A DNA stretch of 64,000 nt from positions 6,696,001 to 6,760,000 of the forward strand of contig NZ_CP107954.1 in assembly GCF_036067295.1 (NCBI RefSeq). Reading direction: 5' to 3'. This DNA is from Kribbella sp. NBC_00382 (GTDB lineage Bacteria > Actinomycetota > Actinomycetes > Propionibacteriales > Kribbellaceae). Position 1 is the stretch's first letter, and the number at the start of each line of letters is the position of its first letter. The translations under genes were made by a program, and so were the position numbers. Of this stretch, positions 26,491 through 34,947 are shown in pieces. Below the pieces are notes generated by a model. The model did no database searches and had not been told where the DNA came from. It worked only from the letters and a program-made list of their open reading frames with translations.

Positions 26491-27360
26491 CTATCCCCCA
26501 AGGGCGAGCGTCACGCGCTGTGGCCGGCGGGATGCGGTCAGGCGGCAGGTCAGGTAGATGGCAAAGGAGATGCTGGTGATGTACGGGCTGATCGGGACTG
26601 AGCTGCCCGCGGCCAGCAGCACACCGCCGACCGCGGCGATGAGGGCGAAACAGGTGCTCAGCAAGGGGACCCGTAGCGGGGAGGCTGAGACTTGGAGCGC
26701 CGCTGCTGCGGGTGTGACCAGGAGTGAGAGCACCAGGAGCGCGCCGACGATCTGGACCGAGACCGCGACGGCCAGGCCGAGCAGGATCATGAAGACGATC
26801 GACATCAGCCGCACCGGGACACCACGGGCGGCGGCGACGTCGGCGTCGGTGCTCGCGAACAGCAACGGCCGCCAGACCAGGACCAGCCCGCCGATGACCA
26901 GCGCGGAGATGATGATCAGGGACTTGATCTGCGGATCGTCGATCGCCACGATCTGACCGGTCAGCAGCCCGAACTTGTTCGCCGCGCGGCCGTGGTACAG
27001 GCCGAGACACAGGATGCCGAGGCCCAGGCCGAACGGCATCAGCACAGCGGTCACCGAGTTGCGATCACGCGCCCGAGAGCCGAGTACGCCGATCAGCAAC
27101 GCGGCGATCAGGGATCCGACCAGCGAACCGGTGACCACGCTGGTACCGAGCAGCAGGCTGGCCGCCGCGCCGGCGAACGACAACTCGCTGACGCCGTGGA
27201 CCGCGAACGCCATGTCCCGCATCATCACGAACACGCCGATCAGGCCGCCCATGACGCCGAGCACGACACACGCGATCACCGAGTTCTTCAGCAACGGAAG
27301 CAGTTCGGCGTAGTCGGAGAAGTTGAAGATCTGCGACCACAACGAGTCCAGGGCGATCAT
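26491..27360 (-). CDS. znuB: Zinc/manganese ABC transporter permease
   Basis: A 289-residue polytopic protein of the ABC-3 family, with about eight hydrophobic helices and the family segments GVMGGLIGVFVMMRDMAFAVHGVSELSFAGAA and VQIVGALLVLSLLVTPAAAA. It forms the membrane channel of a metal importer. Its ATG overlaps the stop of the ATPase gene (ATGA). It is the last gene of the znuA-znuC-znuB operon. Confidence 0.9.
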   Translation of the reverse strand: MIALDSLWSQIFNFSDYAELLPLLKNSVIACVVLGVMGGLIGVFVMMRDMAFAVHGVSELSFAGAAASLLLGTSVVTGSLVGSLIAALLIGVLGSRARDRNSVTAVLMPFGLGLGILCLGLYHGRAANKFGLLTGQIVAIDDPQIKSLIIISALVIGGLVLVWRPLLFASTDADVAAARGVPVRLMSIVFMILLGLAVAVSVQIVGALLVLSLLVTPAAAALQVSASPLRVPLLSTCFALIAAVGGVLLAAGSSVPISPYITSISFAIYLTCRLTASRRPQRVTLALGG

Positions 27361-28160
27361 CGCAGTACCGCCTCGAGGTCCAGCGAATGGTGGTACGGCT
27401 CGTGATCCGGTACGCCGACCACGAGGATCCGCCCGTTGTGCCGGATCACGTCGACCGGTGCATCGAAGAGCTCGGTCAGCACCGGACTGGTCAGCACCTC
27501 GTCCGGCGTACCGATCCGGAACCGGTTGTTGGCGATGTAGAGGACCCGATCGACCTTGTCCAGGATCGGATTGACGTCGTGGGTGACGAACAGTACGCCG
27601 AGATCGAACCGCCGGCGCGCGTCGTCGACCAGGTCGCTGACCAGCCGCTGATTCGGCAGGTCCAACGACAACAGGGGTTCGTCACACAGCAGCAGTCGCG
27701 GCTCGGCCGCCAGCGCCTGAGCGATCCGCAGCCGCTGCTGCTCCCCACCGGACAGCGACGACAGCCGGGCATTCGCGTAGCCCTCGGCTCCGACGGACGC
27801 CAGTAACTGGTTCACCCGTTGGCGGCGCTGGCGAGACGGGAGCGGAATGCCCCACCGGTGCCCGTCGACGCCGAGCGCCACCAAGTCGCGGCCACGCAGC
27901 GGCAATCCGTCCTCGGCCATCCGCTGCTGCGGGATATACCCGATCCGGCGGTCACCGCGGCGTACCGGTGAGCCGAGGAAGTTAGCGGCTCCGGACCGGA
28001 GCCGCAGCTGGCCGAGTACAACCTTCAACAGGCTCGACTTGCCCGATCCGTTGGCCCCGAGGACGGCGATCAGCTCCCCTGCCCGGACCTCTAGGTCGAG
28101 GTCCTGCCACAGTGTCCGGGATCCGAAGCCCAGGGCGGCCCGCTCCAGCGTCAGCAACAT
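27357..28160 (-). CDS. znuC: Zinc/manganese ABC transporter ATP-binding protein
   Basis: A 267-residue ABC ATPase: Walker A LGANGSGKSS, Q-loop GYIPQQRM, signature LSSLSGGEQQRLRIA, Walker B LLLCDEPLLSLD and H-loop FVTHD. The C-terminal tail VIRHNGRILVVG is common in metal-importer ATPases. The start is 4 bases after the binding-protein stop, and the stop overlaps the permease start. Confidence 0.92.
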   Translation of the reverse strand: MLLTLERAALGFGSRTLWQDLDLEVRAGELIAVLGANGSGKSSLLKVVLGQLRLRSGAANFLGSPVRRGDRRIGYIPQQRMAEDGLPLRGRDLVALGVDGHRWGIPLPSRQRRQRVNQLLASVGAEGYANARLSSLSGGEQQRLRIAQALAAEPRLLLCDEPLLSLDLPNQRLVSDLVDDARRRFDLGVLFVTHDVNPILDKVDRVLYIANNRFRIGTPDEVLTSPVLTELFDAPVDVIRHNGRILVVGVPDHEPYHHSLDLEAVLR

Positions 28161-28164
28161 CTTG

Positions 28165-29088
28165 CTACTGCCCCAACGCTGCGCCGAGCGCGGCCAGGTT
28201 GCCCGACATCCAGCCGACGTAGTCCTTGCCCGCCGGGAGCGTCTCGGTCACGGGTACCACCGCGATGCCGTTCTCCTTGGCCGCGTTCAGCACCTTCTCC
28301 GTCTCCGGACCGGTGGTCTGCGCGTTGTACGCGAGGACCTTGACCTGGTGGCCGCTGTAGAGCTGCAGCGTCTCGTTCAGGACCTTGGCCGGTACGTCGC
28401 TGTCCTCCTCGATGGCCTCACTGAACGCGGCCGGGGTCTTGTTCTGCAGGCCGACCGCGTCGAGCAGGTACAGCGGCACCGGCTCGGTGATCGCGACCGG
28501 CTGACCGTCGTACTTCTGCTTGAGGGTCGCCTCCTGCTGCTCGAGGTCGGCCAGCTTCTGCTTGAGTGCGTCCGCGTTCTGCTGGAAAGTCGCCGCATCG
28601 CCGGGGGCTGCCTTCGCATAGGCCTGCTCGAGCTGGTCGACGACCTTGACGACCGTCGGGAAGTCGTACCAGACATGCTCGTTGAGCTCGTCGCCGGCCG
28701 CGGCCTTCTTGCCCGAGATGGTGACCGCGTTCAGCACCGTCGTCGGGGAGCCCTTCGCGCTCTTCAGCATCCGGTCGATGAAGTCGTCGTACCCGCCGCC
28801 GTTCTCGATCACCACGGTCGCCTGGGCCAGGGACAGCTGGTTGCGGGTGCTGGCCTCGTACTCGTGCGGGTCGGCGTCCGGGCTGGTGATGATCGAGGTC
28901 ACCTGCACCTTGTCGCCACCGACGCTCGTCGCCAGATCGCCCCAGACATTCGTGGAGGCGACCACCTTGATCGAGGCGCCCGTCGACGAGGACGCCGTAC
29001 TGGGCGAGTCGTCGCCTGATGAGCAGGCGGTCAGGCCCACTGTGACAAGGGCGGCAGCAGCGGGCAGGGCGAACAGTCTGCGATTCAC
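28165..29088 (-). CDS. znuA: Metal-binding lipoprotein of the zinc/manganese importer
   Basis: A 307-residue substrate-binding lipoprotein. The GTG at 29088 opens a signal peptide with lipobox VGLTACSS, so the mature protein is lipid-anchored at Cys. Metal ligands are expected at the His in SPDADPHEYEAS and the His in LNEHVWYD. At the third position, where ZnuA/TroA proteins have His, this protein reads AITEPVPLYLLDAVG, with Glu. There is no long His-rich loop. It is the first gene of the operon and lies directly behind a Zur-type box, so zinc rather than manganese is favoured. Confidence 0.88.
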   Translation of the reverse strand: MNRRLFALPAAAALVTVGLTACSSGDDSPSTASSSTGASIKVVASTNVWGDLATSVGGDKVQVTSIITSPDADPHEYEASTRNQLSLAQATVVIENGGGYDDFIDRMLKSAKGSPTTVLNAVTISGKKAAAGDELNEHVWYDFPTVVKVVDQLEQAYAKAAPGDAATFQQNADALKQKLADLEQQEATLKQKYDGQPVAITEPVPLYLLDAVGLQNKTPAAFSEAIEEDSDVPAKVLNETLQLYSGHQVKVLAYNAQTTGPETEKVLNAAKENGIAVVPVTETLPAGKDYVGWMSGNLAALGAALGQ

Positions 29089-29121
29089 GAGCCAAGGCCA
29101 ATCTTCGAGCGGGACCCCACT

Positions 29122-29140
29122 AATGGGAACGATTGTCATT
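29122..29140. promoter_or_regulatory. Zur box upstream of znuA
   Basis: AATGGGAACGATTGTCATT is an imperfect palindrome about a central G. Its 15-base core matches the actinobacterial Zur consensus TGAAAATGATTTTCA at 11 positions. It lies 34 bases before the znuA GTG, where bound Zur would block transcription in zinc-replete cells. Confidence 0.7.
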
Positions 29141-29307
29141 ATCGTACACCTATTAGCGATCAAACGTTCGTTCCCACAAAGGGAAACCGCTCGCCGGCAC
29201 TTCCGAGACGATTCGGTCCGTTTGGCCAGTTTCGCCGTGTTGGACCGGGGGTAGTCGTGAGAGGTCGAAGCAGTGACGGACTCGGGGACGGGATTGGGAG
29301 GGAACGC

Positions 29308-30612
29308 TTGGCAACGGCTGCTGATGCCTTGCAAGACAGCTGGGACCTGGTCACGAAACACGGAGAACAGGTACCGCTGTACTTCTACTCGCACCTGTTC
29401 GTGTCCCACCCCGAGGTGCGGACGATGTTCCCGCTGTCGATGCTGAACCAGCGGGACAAGTTCGTCGGCGCGCTCGGCCGGATCGTCAGTCACGCCGACC
29501 AACTGGACAAGGACGCGCCCTTCCTGCAACACCTCGGCCGCGACCACCGCAAGTACGCCGTCGTCGCCGAGCACTACAACGCCGTCGGCGCTTCGCTGTG
29601 CGCGACCCTGATGCATTTCCTCGGCCCCGTGTGGGACGAGGAACTCGCCGCCCACTGGACGGCGGCGTATCAGGTGGTCGCACGGATCATGGTCGAAGCG
29701 GCCGAGATGTCCTCGGAGTCCACGCCTGACTGGTGGGATGCCGACGTCGTCTTCGCCGAGCGACGCACCATGGACCTCACCTTGCTCAGGGTTCGCCCCC
29801 GGCGTGCGTTCCAGTACCTCCCCGGCCAGTCGATCTCCATGGAGATCCCGCAACGCCCGCGCCAGTGGCGGTACTTCAGCCCGGCCAACGCCCCGCGCAA
29901 GGACGGCGCCATCGATCTCCACGTACAGCAGATCGACGGCGGCCAGGTGAGTCCGACGGTCGTCCGGTCCTTGAAGGCCGGCGATGTCGTGAAGCTCGGG
30001 GCGCCGGTCGGCGAGCGGCTGACCCGGCGCGAAGGCGATCCACGCGAGTTGCTGCTGGTCGCCGGAGGTACCGGCCTTGCTCCGCTTCTCGCTGTTCTCG
30101 AACAGATTGACGAAGAGTGGCAACGATTGCATACCGGGCCGCTGGTGCACCTGCTGCACGGCGTACGGATGCCCTGGCACCTGTACGACCGCCCGCGACT
30201 GCGCAACCTGGCCCAGCACCGGCCGTGGTTCGAGTACACGGAGGTCGTGTCCGACGACCCGTCCTACCCCGGCACCCGCGGGAAGGTCGGCACCGTCGCG
30301 GCGCGGCAGGTGCTGACCGGACGGACGGCGATGGTGTGCGGCGGACCGCAGATGGTGGCCCACACGCTGGAGCAACTGGCCGCCGCGGGGATGCGGCCCG
30401 AGCACATCAAGTACGAGCACTTCTACTACGCAGCCGCAGGTGAAAACACCGTCGGGCCGGCGATACCAGGTGAGGAGACGACAACTGATGAACAGCCACC
30501 GCCACGGCTCCATCCATCAGACACCTCGAACGATCCGGGACCAGGCGTTCCGGCGGCGGATGCGGGGTCTCGACTCCGACATGGTCTACGGGTACCTCGA
30601 TCTGCTCGCTGA
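29308..30612 (+). CDS. Flavohaemoglobin-like nitric oxide dioxygenase
   Basis: A globin fused to a ferredoxin-reductase module; it converts NO and oxygen to nitrate. The globin (about 1-140) has the proximal His in LGRDHRKYAVVAEHY (about His80). The reductase has RQWRYFSPAN (FAD), LLVAGGTGLAPLLA (NAD(P)H) and AMVCGGPQMVA. TTG 29308 is preferred because GGGAGGG precedes it; an in-frame GTG lies at 29257. The last ~42 codons overlap the next gene by 125 bases and read as low-complexity sequence, which is unusual. It sits upstream of a DivIVA-like gene and an NO synthase gene, pointing to joint NO handling. Confidence 0.87.
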   Translation: MATAADALQDSWDLVTKHGEQVPLYFYSHLFVSHPEVRTMFPLSMLNQRDKFVGALGRIVSHADQLDKDAPFLQHLGRDHRKYAVVAEHYNAVGASLCATLMHFLGPVWDEELAAHWTAAYQVVARIMVEAAEMSSESTPDWWDADVVFAERRTMDLTLLRVRPRRAFQYLPGQSISMEIPQRPRQWRYFSPANAPRKDGAIDLHVQQIDGGQVSPTVVRSLKAGDVVKLGAPVGERLTRREGDPRELLLVAGGTGLAPLLAVLEQIDEEWQRLHTGPLVHLLHGVRMPWHLYDRPRLRNLAQHRPWFEYTEVVSDDPSYPGTRGKVGTVAARQVLTGRTAMVCGGPQMVAHTLEQLAAAGMRPEHIKYEHFYYAAAGENTVGPAIPGEETTTDEQPPPRLHPSDTSNDPGPGVPAADAGSRLRHGLRVPRSAR

Positions 30613-31087
30613 TCAGGTCCAGGCCACGGAGCGGGAGCTCAACGAGAGCAGGGCCAAGAACCAGCGTCTCCAGACCGAGTTGCAACGCGGGAAGGCCGAG
30701 CTGCAGCGCGTCCAGGCGGAGCTGGATCACCATGAGCAGGCCGGCGCCCGGGTGAACGACCAGGTCATCCAGATGTTCAGCCAGGCCCAGCTCGTGGTCG
30801 AGGAGATGGTCCAGGACGTCAGCCGGGACGCCCGGGAGCGGATCGGCCAGGCGCGGGCCCACGAGCGCAAGATCGTCGCGGAGGCGATGGACACGGCCGG
30901 GGAGCAGGTGCGGTCGTACGCGCAGACCGCCCAGGAGCAGATGCAGTCGATCGTGAACTCGTTCGCCACCGAGGTCGAACAGCTCGGTACGCCGGAGCTC
31001 GGCCCGCATCCGAACGACCCGCTGCCCGACGAACCCCGGGACTGGCACTCCCACCTCCAGAACGGCAACGGTCCGGGTGCACGATGA
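30488..31087 (+). CDS. DivIVA-like coiled-coil protein
   Basis: A 199-residue protein with an N-terminal DivIVA-type segment (TIRDQAFRRRMRGLDSDMVYGYLDLLADQVQ, about 14-45) followed by a long coiled coil rich in Glu, Gln and Ala to about residue 170. DivIVA proteins scaffold at curved membrane and poles. The ATG at 30488 follows GGAGA; its stop overlaps the NO synthase ATG (ATGA). Its position between an NO dioxygenase and an NO synthase gene is unexpected and suggests a scaffold or localisation role for these enzymes. Confidence 0.7.
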   Translation: MNSHRHGSIHQTPRTIRDQAFRRRMRGLDSDMVYGYLDLLADQVQATERELNESRAKNQRLQTELQRGKAELQRVQAELDHHEQAGARVNDQVIQMFSQAQLVVEEMVQDVSRDARERIGQARAHERKIVAEAMDTAGEQVRSYAQTAQEQMQSIVNSFATEVEQLGTPELGPHPNDPLPDEPRDWHSHLQNGNGPGAR

Positions 31088-32367
31088 GCCTCGGGCCGTG
31101 GCGAAAAGCCCCACGGGTCGGCCGGAGAGCATCGTCAGGTCCCGGGAGGGTCCGGGCCCGCTCCGAGTATTCGGCACCGTGGTCCGACCGTGCGGTGAAA
31201 CATCTGGTGAGCGTGCCGGACCCAGTGCCGGCGAGAGTCGATCTCGAGGCGGTTCGTGCCGCATCGGAGGAGTTCCTCGAGCTCTTCTACGCCGAGAATC
31301 CCAAGGCTGGGCGGGTGGGCCCTCGGATCGCGGCGGTGAAGCGCGAGATCGACCTGACCGGGACGTACTGGCACACCACTGAGGAGCTGGCCTTCGGCGC
31401 TCGGGTCGCCTGGCGCAACAATGCCCGGTGCATCGGGCGGCTGTACTGGCACAGCCTGCAGGTCCGCGACCTGAGGACCGTCTCCCGCGCCGGCGATGTC
31501 GCCAGGCATTGCTTCGACCATCTGCGGGTGGCCCACAACGGCGGCAAGATCCGGCCGATGATCAGCATCTTCGCACCCGAGACGCCGGCCAGGCCTGCGC
31601 CCAGGATCTGGAACGAGCAACTCGTCCGGTACGCGGGGTACGAGCAGCCGGATGGGGAGCTGATCGGGGATCCTCGCTATCGGGCCTTTACGAGCGAACT
31701 CATCGGACGTGGATGGCGGCCGCCCTCCTCGCCCGGAGCCTTCGATGTGCTCCCGCTAGTGGTGGAGACCTTCGAGGAGGGGCCGCTGCTGTTCGACCTC
31801 CCCGGTCATGCGGTCCATGAGGTCGCACTGGAGCATCCCGAGCTGGCGTGGTTCGCCGACCTGGGCCTGCGATGGCACGCGGTCCCGGTGATCAGCAACA
31901 GCCGTCTCGTCATCGGCGGTGTCTCGTACCCGGCCGCGCCCTTCAACGGTTGGTACATGGGCACCGAGATCGGCGCCCGCAACCTGGCCGACAACGACCG
32001 CTACGACCTAGTACCCGAGGTAGCCGAACGAATGGGCCTCGACACCTCGACCGAGGCGACCCTCTGGCGGGACCGAGCCCTGGTCGAGCTCAATCGCGCC
32101 GTCCTGCACTCGTTCCACGCAAACAACGTCAGCATCACCGACCACCACACCGAGTCCCGCAGATTCCTCATCCACCTGGAACGCGAGGAGCAAGCCGGCC
32201 GCCACTGCCCCACCGACTGGACCTGGATCGTCCCACCCATGTCCGGCGCCCAGACCCCGGTCTTCCACCGCCACTACAACGCCACCCCCCAACTCCCCAA
32301 CTTCATCACCGACCCCGACTCCACCCACCGAGCCCTCCAAGGCACACCCCCGGCATTCGGCACCTAA
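31084..32367 (+). CDS. nos: Bacterial nitric oxide synthase, oxygenase domain
   Basis: A 427-residue haem-thiolate enzyme that makes NO from arginine. The haem Cys is in AWRNNARCIGRLYW (about Cys116); other family blocks are GGKIRPMISIFAP, PFNGWYMGTEIGARNLADNDRYD (the Glu binds arginine) and FHRHYNATPQLPNF near the C terminus. There is no reductase domain, as usual in bacteria, so an external partner supplies electrons; the adjacent flavohaemoglobin's reductase module is one possibility. The ATGA overlap supports ATG 31084, but about 45 N-terminal residues are extra and poorly conserved in character; GTG 31194 is an alternative start. Confidence 0.92.
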   Translation: MSLGPWRKAPRVGRRASSGPGRVRARSEYSAPWSDRAVKHLVSVPDPVPARVDLEAVRAASEEFLELFYAENPKAGRVGPRIAAVKREIDLTGTYWHTTEELAFGARVAWRNNARCIGRLYWHSLQVRDLRTVSRAGDVARHCFDHLRVAHNGGKIRPMISIFAPETPARPAPRIWNEQLVRYAGYEQPDGELIGDPRYRAFTSELIGRGWRPPSSPGAFDVLPLVVETFEEGPLLFDLPGHAVHEVALEHPELAWFADLGLRWHAVPVISNSRLVIGGVSYPAAPFNGWYMGTEIGARNLADNDRYDLVPEVAERMGLDTSTEATLWRDRALVELNRAVLHSFHANNVSITDHHTESRRFLIHLEREEQAGRHCPTDWTWIVPPMSGAQTPVFHRHYNATPQLPNFITDPDSTHRALQGTPPAFGT

Positions 32368-32549
32368 GTCAGGTGACGGAGGCCGGGCTCGCGGCGCCGA
32401 GCAAGGCAGCGCTGAGCTGCCTGCGCGACGTGACAGACCGTGGCCCTCGCCGTAGCCACGTCCCAAACATTAGGCAACAACAACGGCTCCCCCACCCGAT
32501 GCAACCCCCGCAACAACTCACAACGCCCCTGAAGCTCAGAGCTGCCCAT
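32364..32549 (-). pseudogene. Decayed N-terminal fragment of an isocitrate lyase/PEP mutase family gene
   Basis: On the minus strand ELLRGLHRVGEPLLLPNVWDVATARA matches the start of the isocitrate lyase/phosphoenolpyruvate mutase superfamily (normally about 250-280 residues). Similarity then jumps frame to LSAALLGAASPASV, indicating a frameshift, and stops abruptly at the 3' end of nos. Only about 60 codons remain. It marks a breakpoint at the left edge of the accessory region. Confidence 0.6.
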
Positions 32550-32786
32550 GTCAGCCCAACCTTTCCGCTCAAAAGGCTAAGGACAATCTCCATCAAGAAA
32601 CCAGCTCCCGCGATGTCACAAACCGGGCAGGCATCCGGTCATTGGTCCAGGAACGGTATTCATCCGCACTGCCGCGCTCGGCACCGTTCGAAAGAGTGTT
32701 GTCGCCGCGACACCCTGCAACATCTCGCTGACCCCTCGTCATCGTGCACACTGGACCCATACACTGCGAAAGCTGACTTCGGGGAC

Positions 32787-32939
32787 ATGTACAGCCGACA
32801 CGCCGAGACGGTTGGCCTGGCTGCAAACTACATAAGTGTAATTTCGACAATGAGAGCGACGGCGGCGACACCGGAGCGAGTAGTTGACCATTGGGGTGGT
32901 TGGATGGCCGGGTTTGAAGTCCTCGGGGGTATGGCATGA
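32787..32939 (+). CDS. Possible small protein of unknown function
   Basis: A 50-codon reading frame (MYSRHAETVGLAANY...) with a weak GGGGA just before the ATG. It resembles nothing I recognise. Its stop overlaps the ATG of the next small frame, the kind of coupling seen in real gene pairs. The surrounding 400 bases are otherwise empty. Confidence 0.3.
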   Translation: MYSRHAETVGLAANYISVISTMRATAATPERVVDHWGGWMAGFEVLGGMA

Positions 32940-33109
32940 ACGCCGATCAGGCTGCCGCGCACGAAGGGATGCGACCGGGCTCCAGATTCTCCGAGATCGA
33001 AGATCCTGAAGCGTACCTGGAATCATTCCGCGTCGAGCGGTCGATTGCAGACGCTGACGCGGCGGCGAGAAAGCGGGCTCAGCGCGCCGGCCGGCGAAGG
33101 CGGAGTTAG
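32936..33109 (+). CDS. Small basic-tailed protein of unknown function
   Basis: A 57-residue frame: an acidic helical middle (RFSEIEDPEAYLESFRVERS) followed by a strongly basic tail (RKRAQRAGRRRRS). Size and charge pattern resemble antitoxins or nucleic-acid-binding peptides, but no family is recognised. It starts within the previous frame's stop (ATGA) and ends overlapping the convergent SIR2-GAF gene by 4 bases. Confidence 0.4.
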   Translation: MNADQAAAHEGMRPGSRFSEIEDPEAYLESFRVERSIADADAAARKRAQRAGRRRRS

Positions 33110-34848
33110 TCGGACCGCGGCAAGGGATTCAGGACGCCGGTTCCGAGCGTCCGCAGGTTCTTCACCAGGGTTTCCATCTGCTGGGTATCTTTCGCCCGGA
33201 TCGCCGATTCGTCCTTTGTCTTCGACGAGGCGAGGGTGGCGATACCGACCACCTGTCGCCGCTGGGGAGCCTCGAGGTAGATCGGCACCGACAGGAACGA
33301 CCGCCAGCGTGCGGGATACGGACGATCGCTGCGCTGATCCTTGGGTGGCTGGACGTCGCTCAGGTTCACGTACTGCGGTCGTCCTTCGGTGAAGCATTTG
33401 GCCGACGCCTGAGCTGACTCGAGGACGAGCTTCGCTTCGCGGAGCAGATTGCGGGGCGCGAGCAGGCCGAGGGAACTCCCCCACAATGCGAGGGAACGCC
33501 GTTGCGTCGGATACCAGCGAACCCAGAGCTCCACCTTGAACAGCTCCGCGTCTTCGACCGTCTCGCTCGGCAATTTCCAGTCCTGGCGAAGATTGTTGGT
33601 GAACTCGCGCAGTTCGGCGTAGGTGTCGATGATGTACGACGCGTTGCCTGATGCAGCCACCCAGTCGTCCCACCAGCTACCCAATCGCTGGCCGTAACTC
33701 ACCGCCGGGTAGGTTTGCGGATCCGCGAGTCCCGCGCAGATGGTGGCTTCCTCGAAGAATTGAGCGATCTGCGTCTTGAAGTCCGGAGTGAGCAGGCTGA
33801 GACCGATCCGGGTACATCTACCGGCCAGGTGCTCGAGCAGGACAGGGACATCCGCCGCGGAATTTCCGGCCACATCGGTCGACGCGATAGCCATCAGCGC
33901 GAACCGCTGTTTGCGTCTCCGGGTCAAGGCCAGCGCATCGATCAGCGGTGGATCGGTCAGGCTTGCACCGACGACGATGCTGGCGCAGCGGCTGTGGTCG
34001 AGCAGACGGGTCAGAACATCGACCGTCACCGGGCGGGTCTCGGCGTAGTCCACTTCATCGAGCACGACCCGGCCCAAAGCGCGACCTTCGGGCGGAATCC
34101 GGCCGTGAAGATAGATCAGCCTGATAATCGGCAGACCCGGATCGGACGGCTTCACCTTCCGCGCCGGGCGACTGCTGCCGGCCGTCTCAACCTGAAAACC
34201 AGGGCGGGGCTTCTTGTTGTTGCTCCACCGCTTCAGCTCCTTGTCTATCTCCTGCTCGATGTAGGTGTCGTAGTTCGTCGTAACGATCGAGACCTGCTTT
34301 CCCACGGAAGCGGAAAACACGGCATACCGAGCGATGTTGCCGACCAGGCGCCCACCGCGCCAGGTATGCCTTCGATACAACTCTCGCTGCAAGTTGCCGA
34401 TAATTTCGTGCCGCTGATCATCCTCGACGCTCGGATGCTTCAAGGTGAAGTGCTGGCGAAGGACCGAGGCCAGCCGCTGGGCGTCGAGTGACTTGTTGAG
34501 CACCGCGAGATGCTCATCGGTGACATAAGACGAGTCGTCCTCGGTATCGGCACGAAGACCGAGGGAAATGAGCTCTTTCCAGCCGAGCCCGGTTCGGTCG
34601 ATCGTCACGCCTGCGCCGCAGTACAGGACCACATCGCTGGCTTGGGCGAGCGTCACCAAGCACTGCTTCGTAGAATCCTGCGAGAAGAAGGGCTTCGCAC
34701 TTCGCTCGAAGAGCAGCGGGTCGTTCATGTCGTCAGCGCCCCCTGAAACGCCTAGCTGAACCACGTAGGCTACTGGGATCCCTGCCTGCTGCCTAGCCTG
34801 GTCGGCCGATTCCACGGTCGAACTCAGCTTCTTCATCAAACGCATCAT
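33106..34848 (-). CDS. SIR2-like NADase-type protein with a C-terminal GAF-like domain
   Basis: A 580-residue protein. The SIR2_2-type domain (about 65-310) shows VVLYCGAGVTIDRTGLGWKEL (NAD loop, Gly78-Gly80), SIVTTNYDTYIE (190-194), IYLHGR (His248) and ASIVVGASLTDPPL. In bacterial defence systems such domains usually destroy NAD+ rather than deacetylate. Residues about 430-575 look like a GAF domain (FKVELWVRWYP ... RWRSFLSVPIYL ... RQVVGIATLASS), a small-molecule or cyclic-nucleotide sensor fold. A sensor plus NADase in one chain suggests ligand-triggered NAD depletion. Nothing adjacent encodes a nucleotide cyclase. It is divergent from the next two genes, with about 100 bases between. Confidence 0.72.
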   Translation of the reverse strand: MMRLMKKLSSTVESADQARQQAGIPVAYVVQLGVSGGADDMNDPLLFERSAKPFFSQDSTKQCLVTLAQASDVVLYCGAGVTIDRTGLGWKELISLGLRADTEDDSSYVTDEHLAVLNKSLDAQRLASVLRQHFTLKHPSVEDDQRHEIIGNLQRELYRRHTWRGGRLVGNIARYAVFSASVGKQVSIVTTNYDTYIEQEIDKELKRWSNNKKPRPGFQVETAGSSRPARKVKPSDPGLPIIRLIYLHGRIPPEGRALGRVVLDEVDYAETRPVTVDVLTRLLDHSRCASIVVGASLTDPPLIDALALTRRRKQRFALMAIASTDVAGNSAADVPVLLEHLAGRCTRIGLSLLTPDFKTQIAQFFEEATICAGLADPQTYPAVSYGQRLGSWWDDWVAASGNASYIIDTYAELREFTNNLRQDWKLPSETVEDAELFKVELWVRWYPTQRRSLALWGSSLGLLAPRNLLREAKLVLESAQASAKCFTEGRPQYVNLSDVQPPKDQRSDRPYPARWRSFLSVPIYLEAPQRRQVVGIATLASSKTKDESAIRAKDTQQMETLVKNLRTLGTGVLNPLPRSD

Positions 34849-34947
34849 TGAATTTCTCGGTGGATTGAATTCCCGATTCCAGACCTCCCCGATAAGTCAC
34901 GGAACGTGCCAGAATGCGGCAAGGAAAGTTGTTACGGGGAGGACGAC

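Noticed and set aside
31848..32786. A plus-strand frame overlapping the 3' half of nos and running past it
   Set aside because: Pro/His/Arg-rich shadow of nos; only its last 50 codons (32787-32939) could be a separate small gene.
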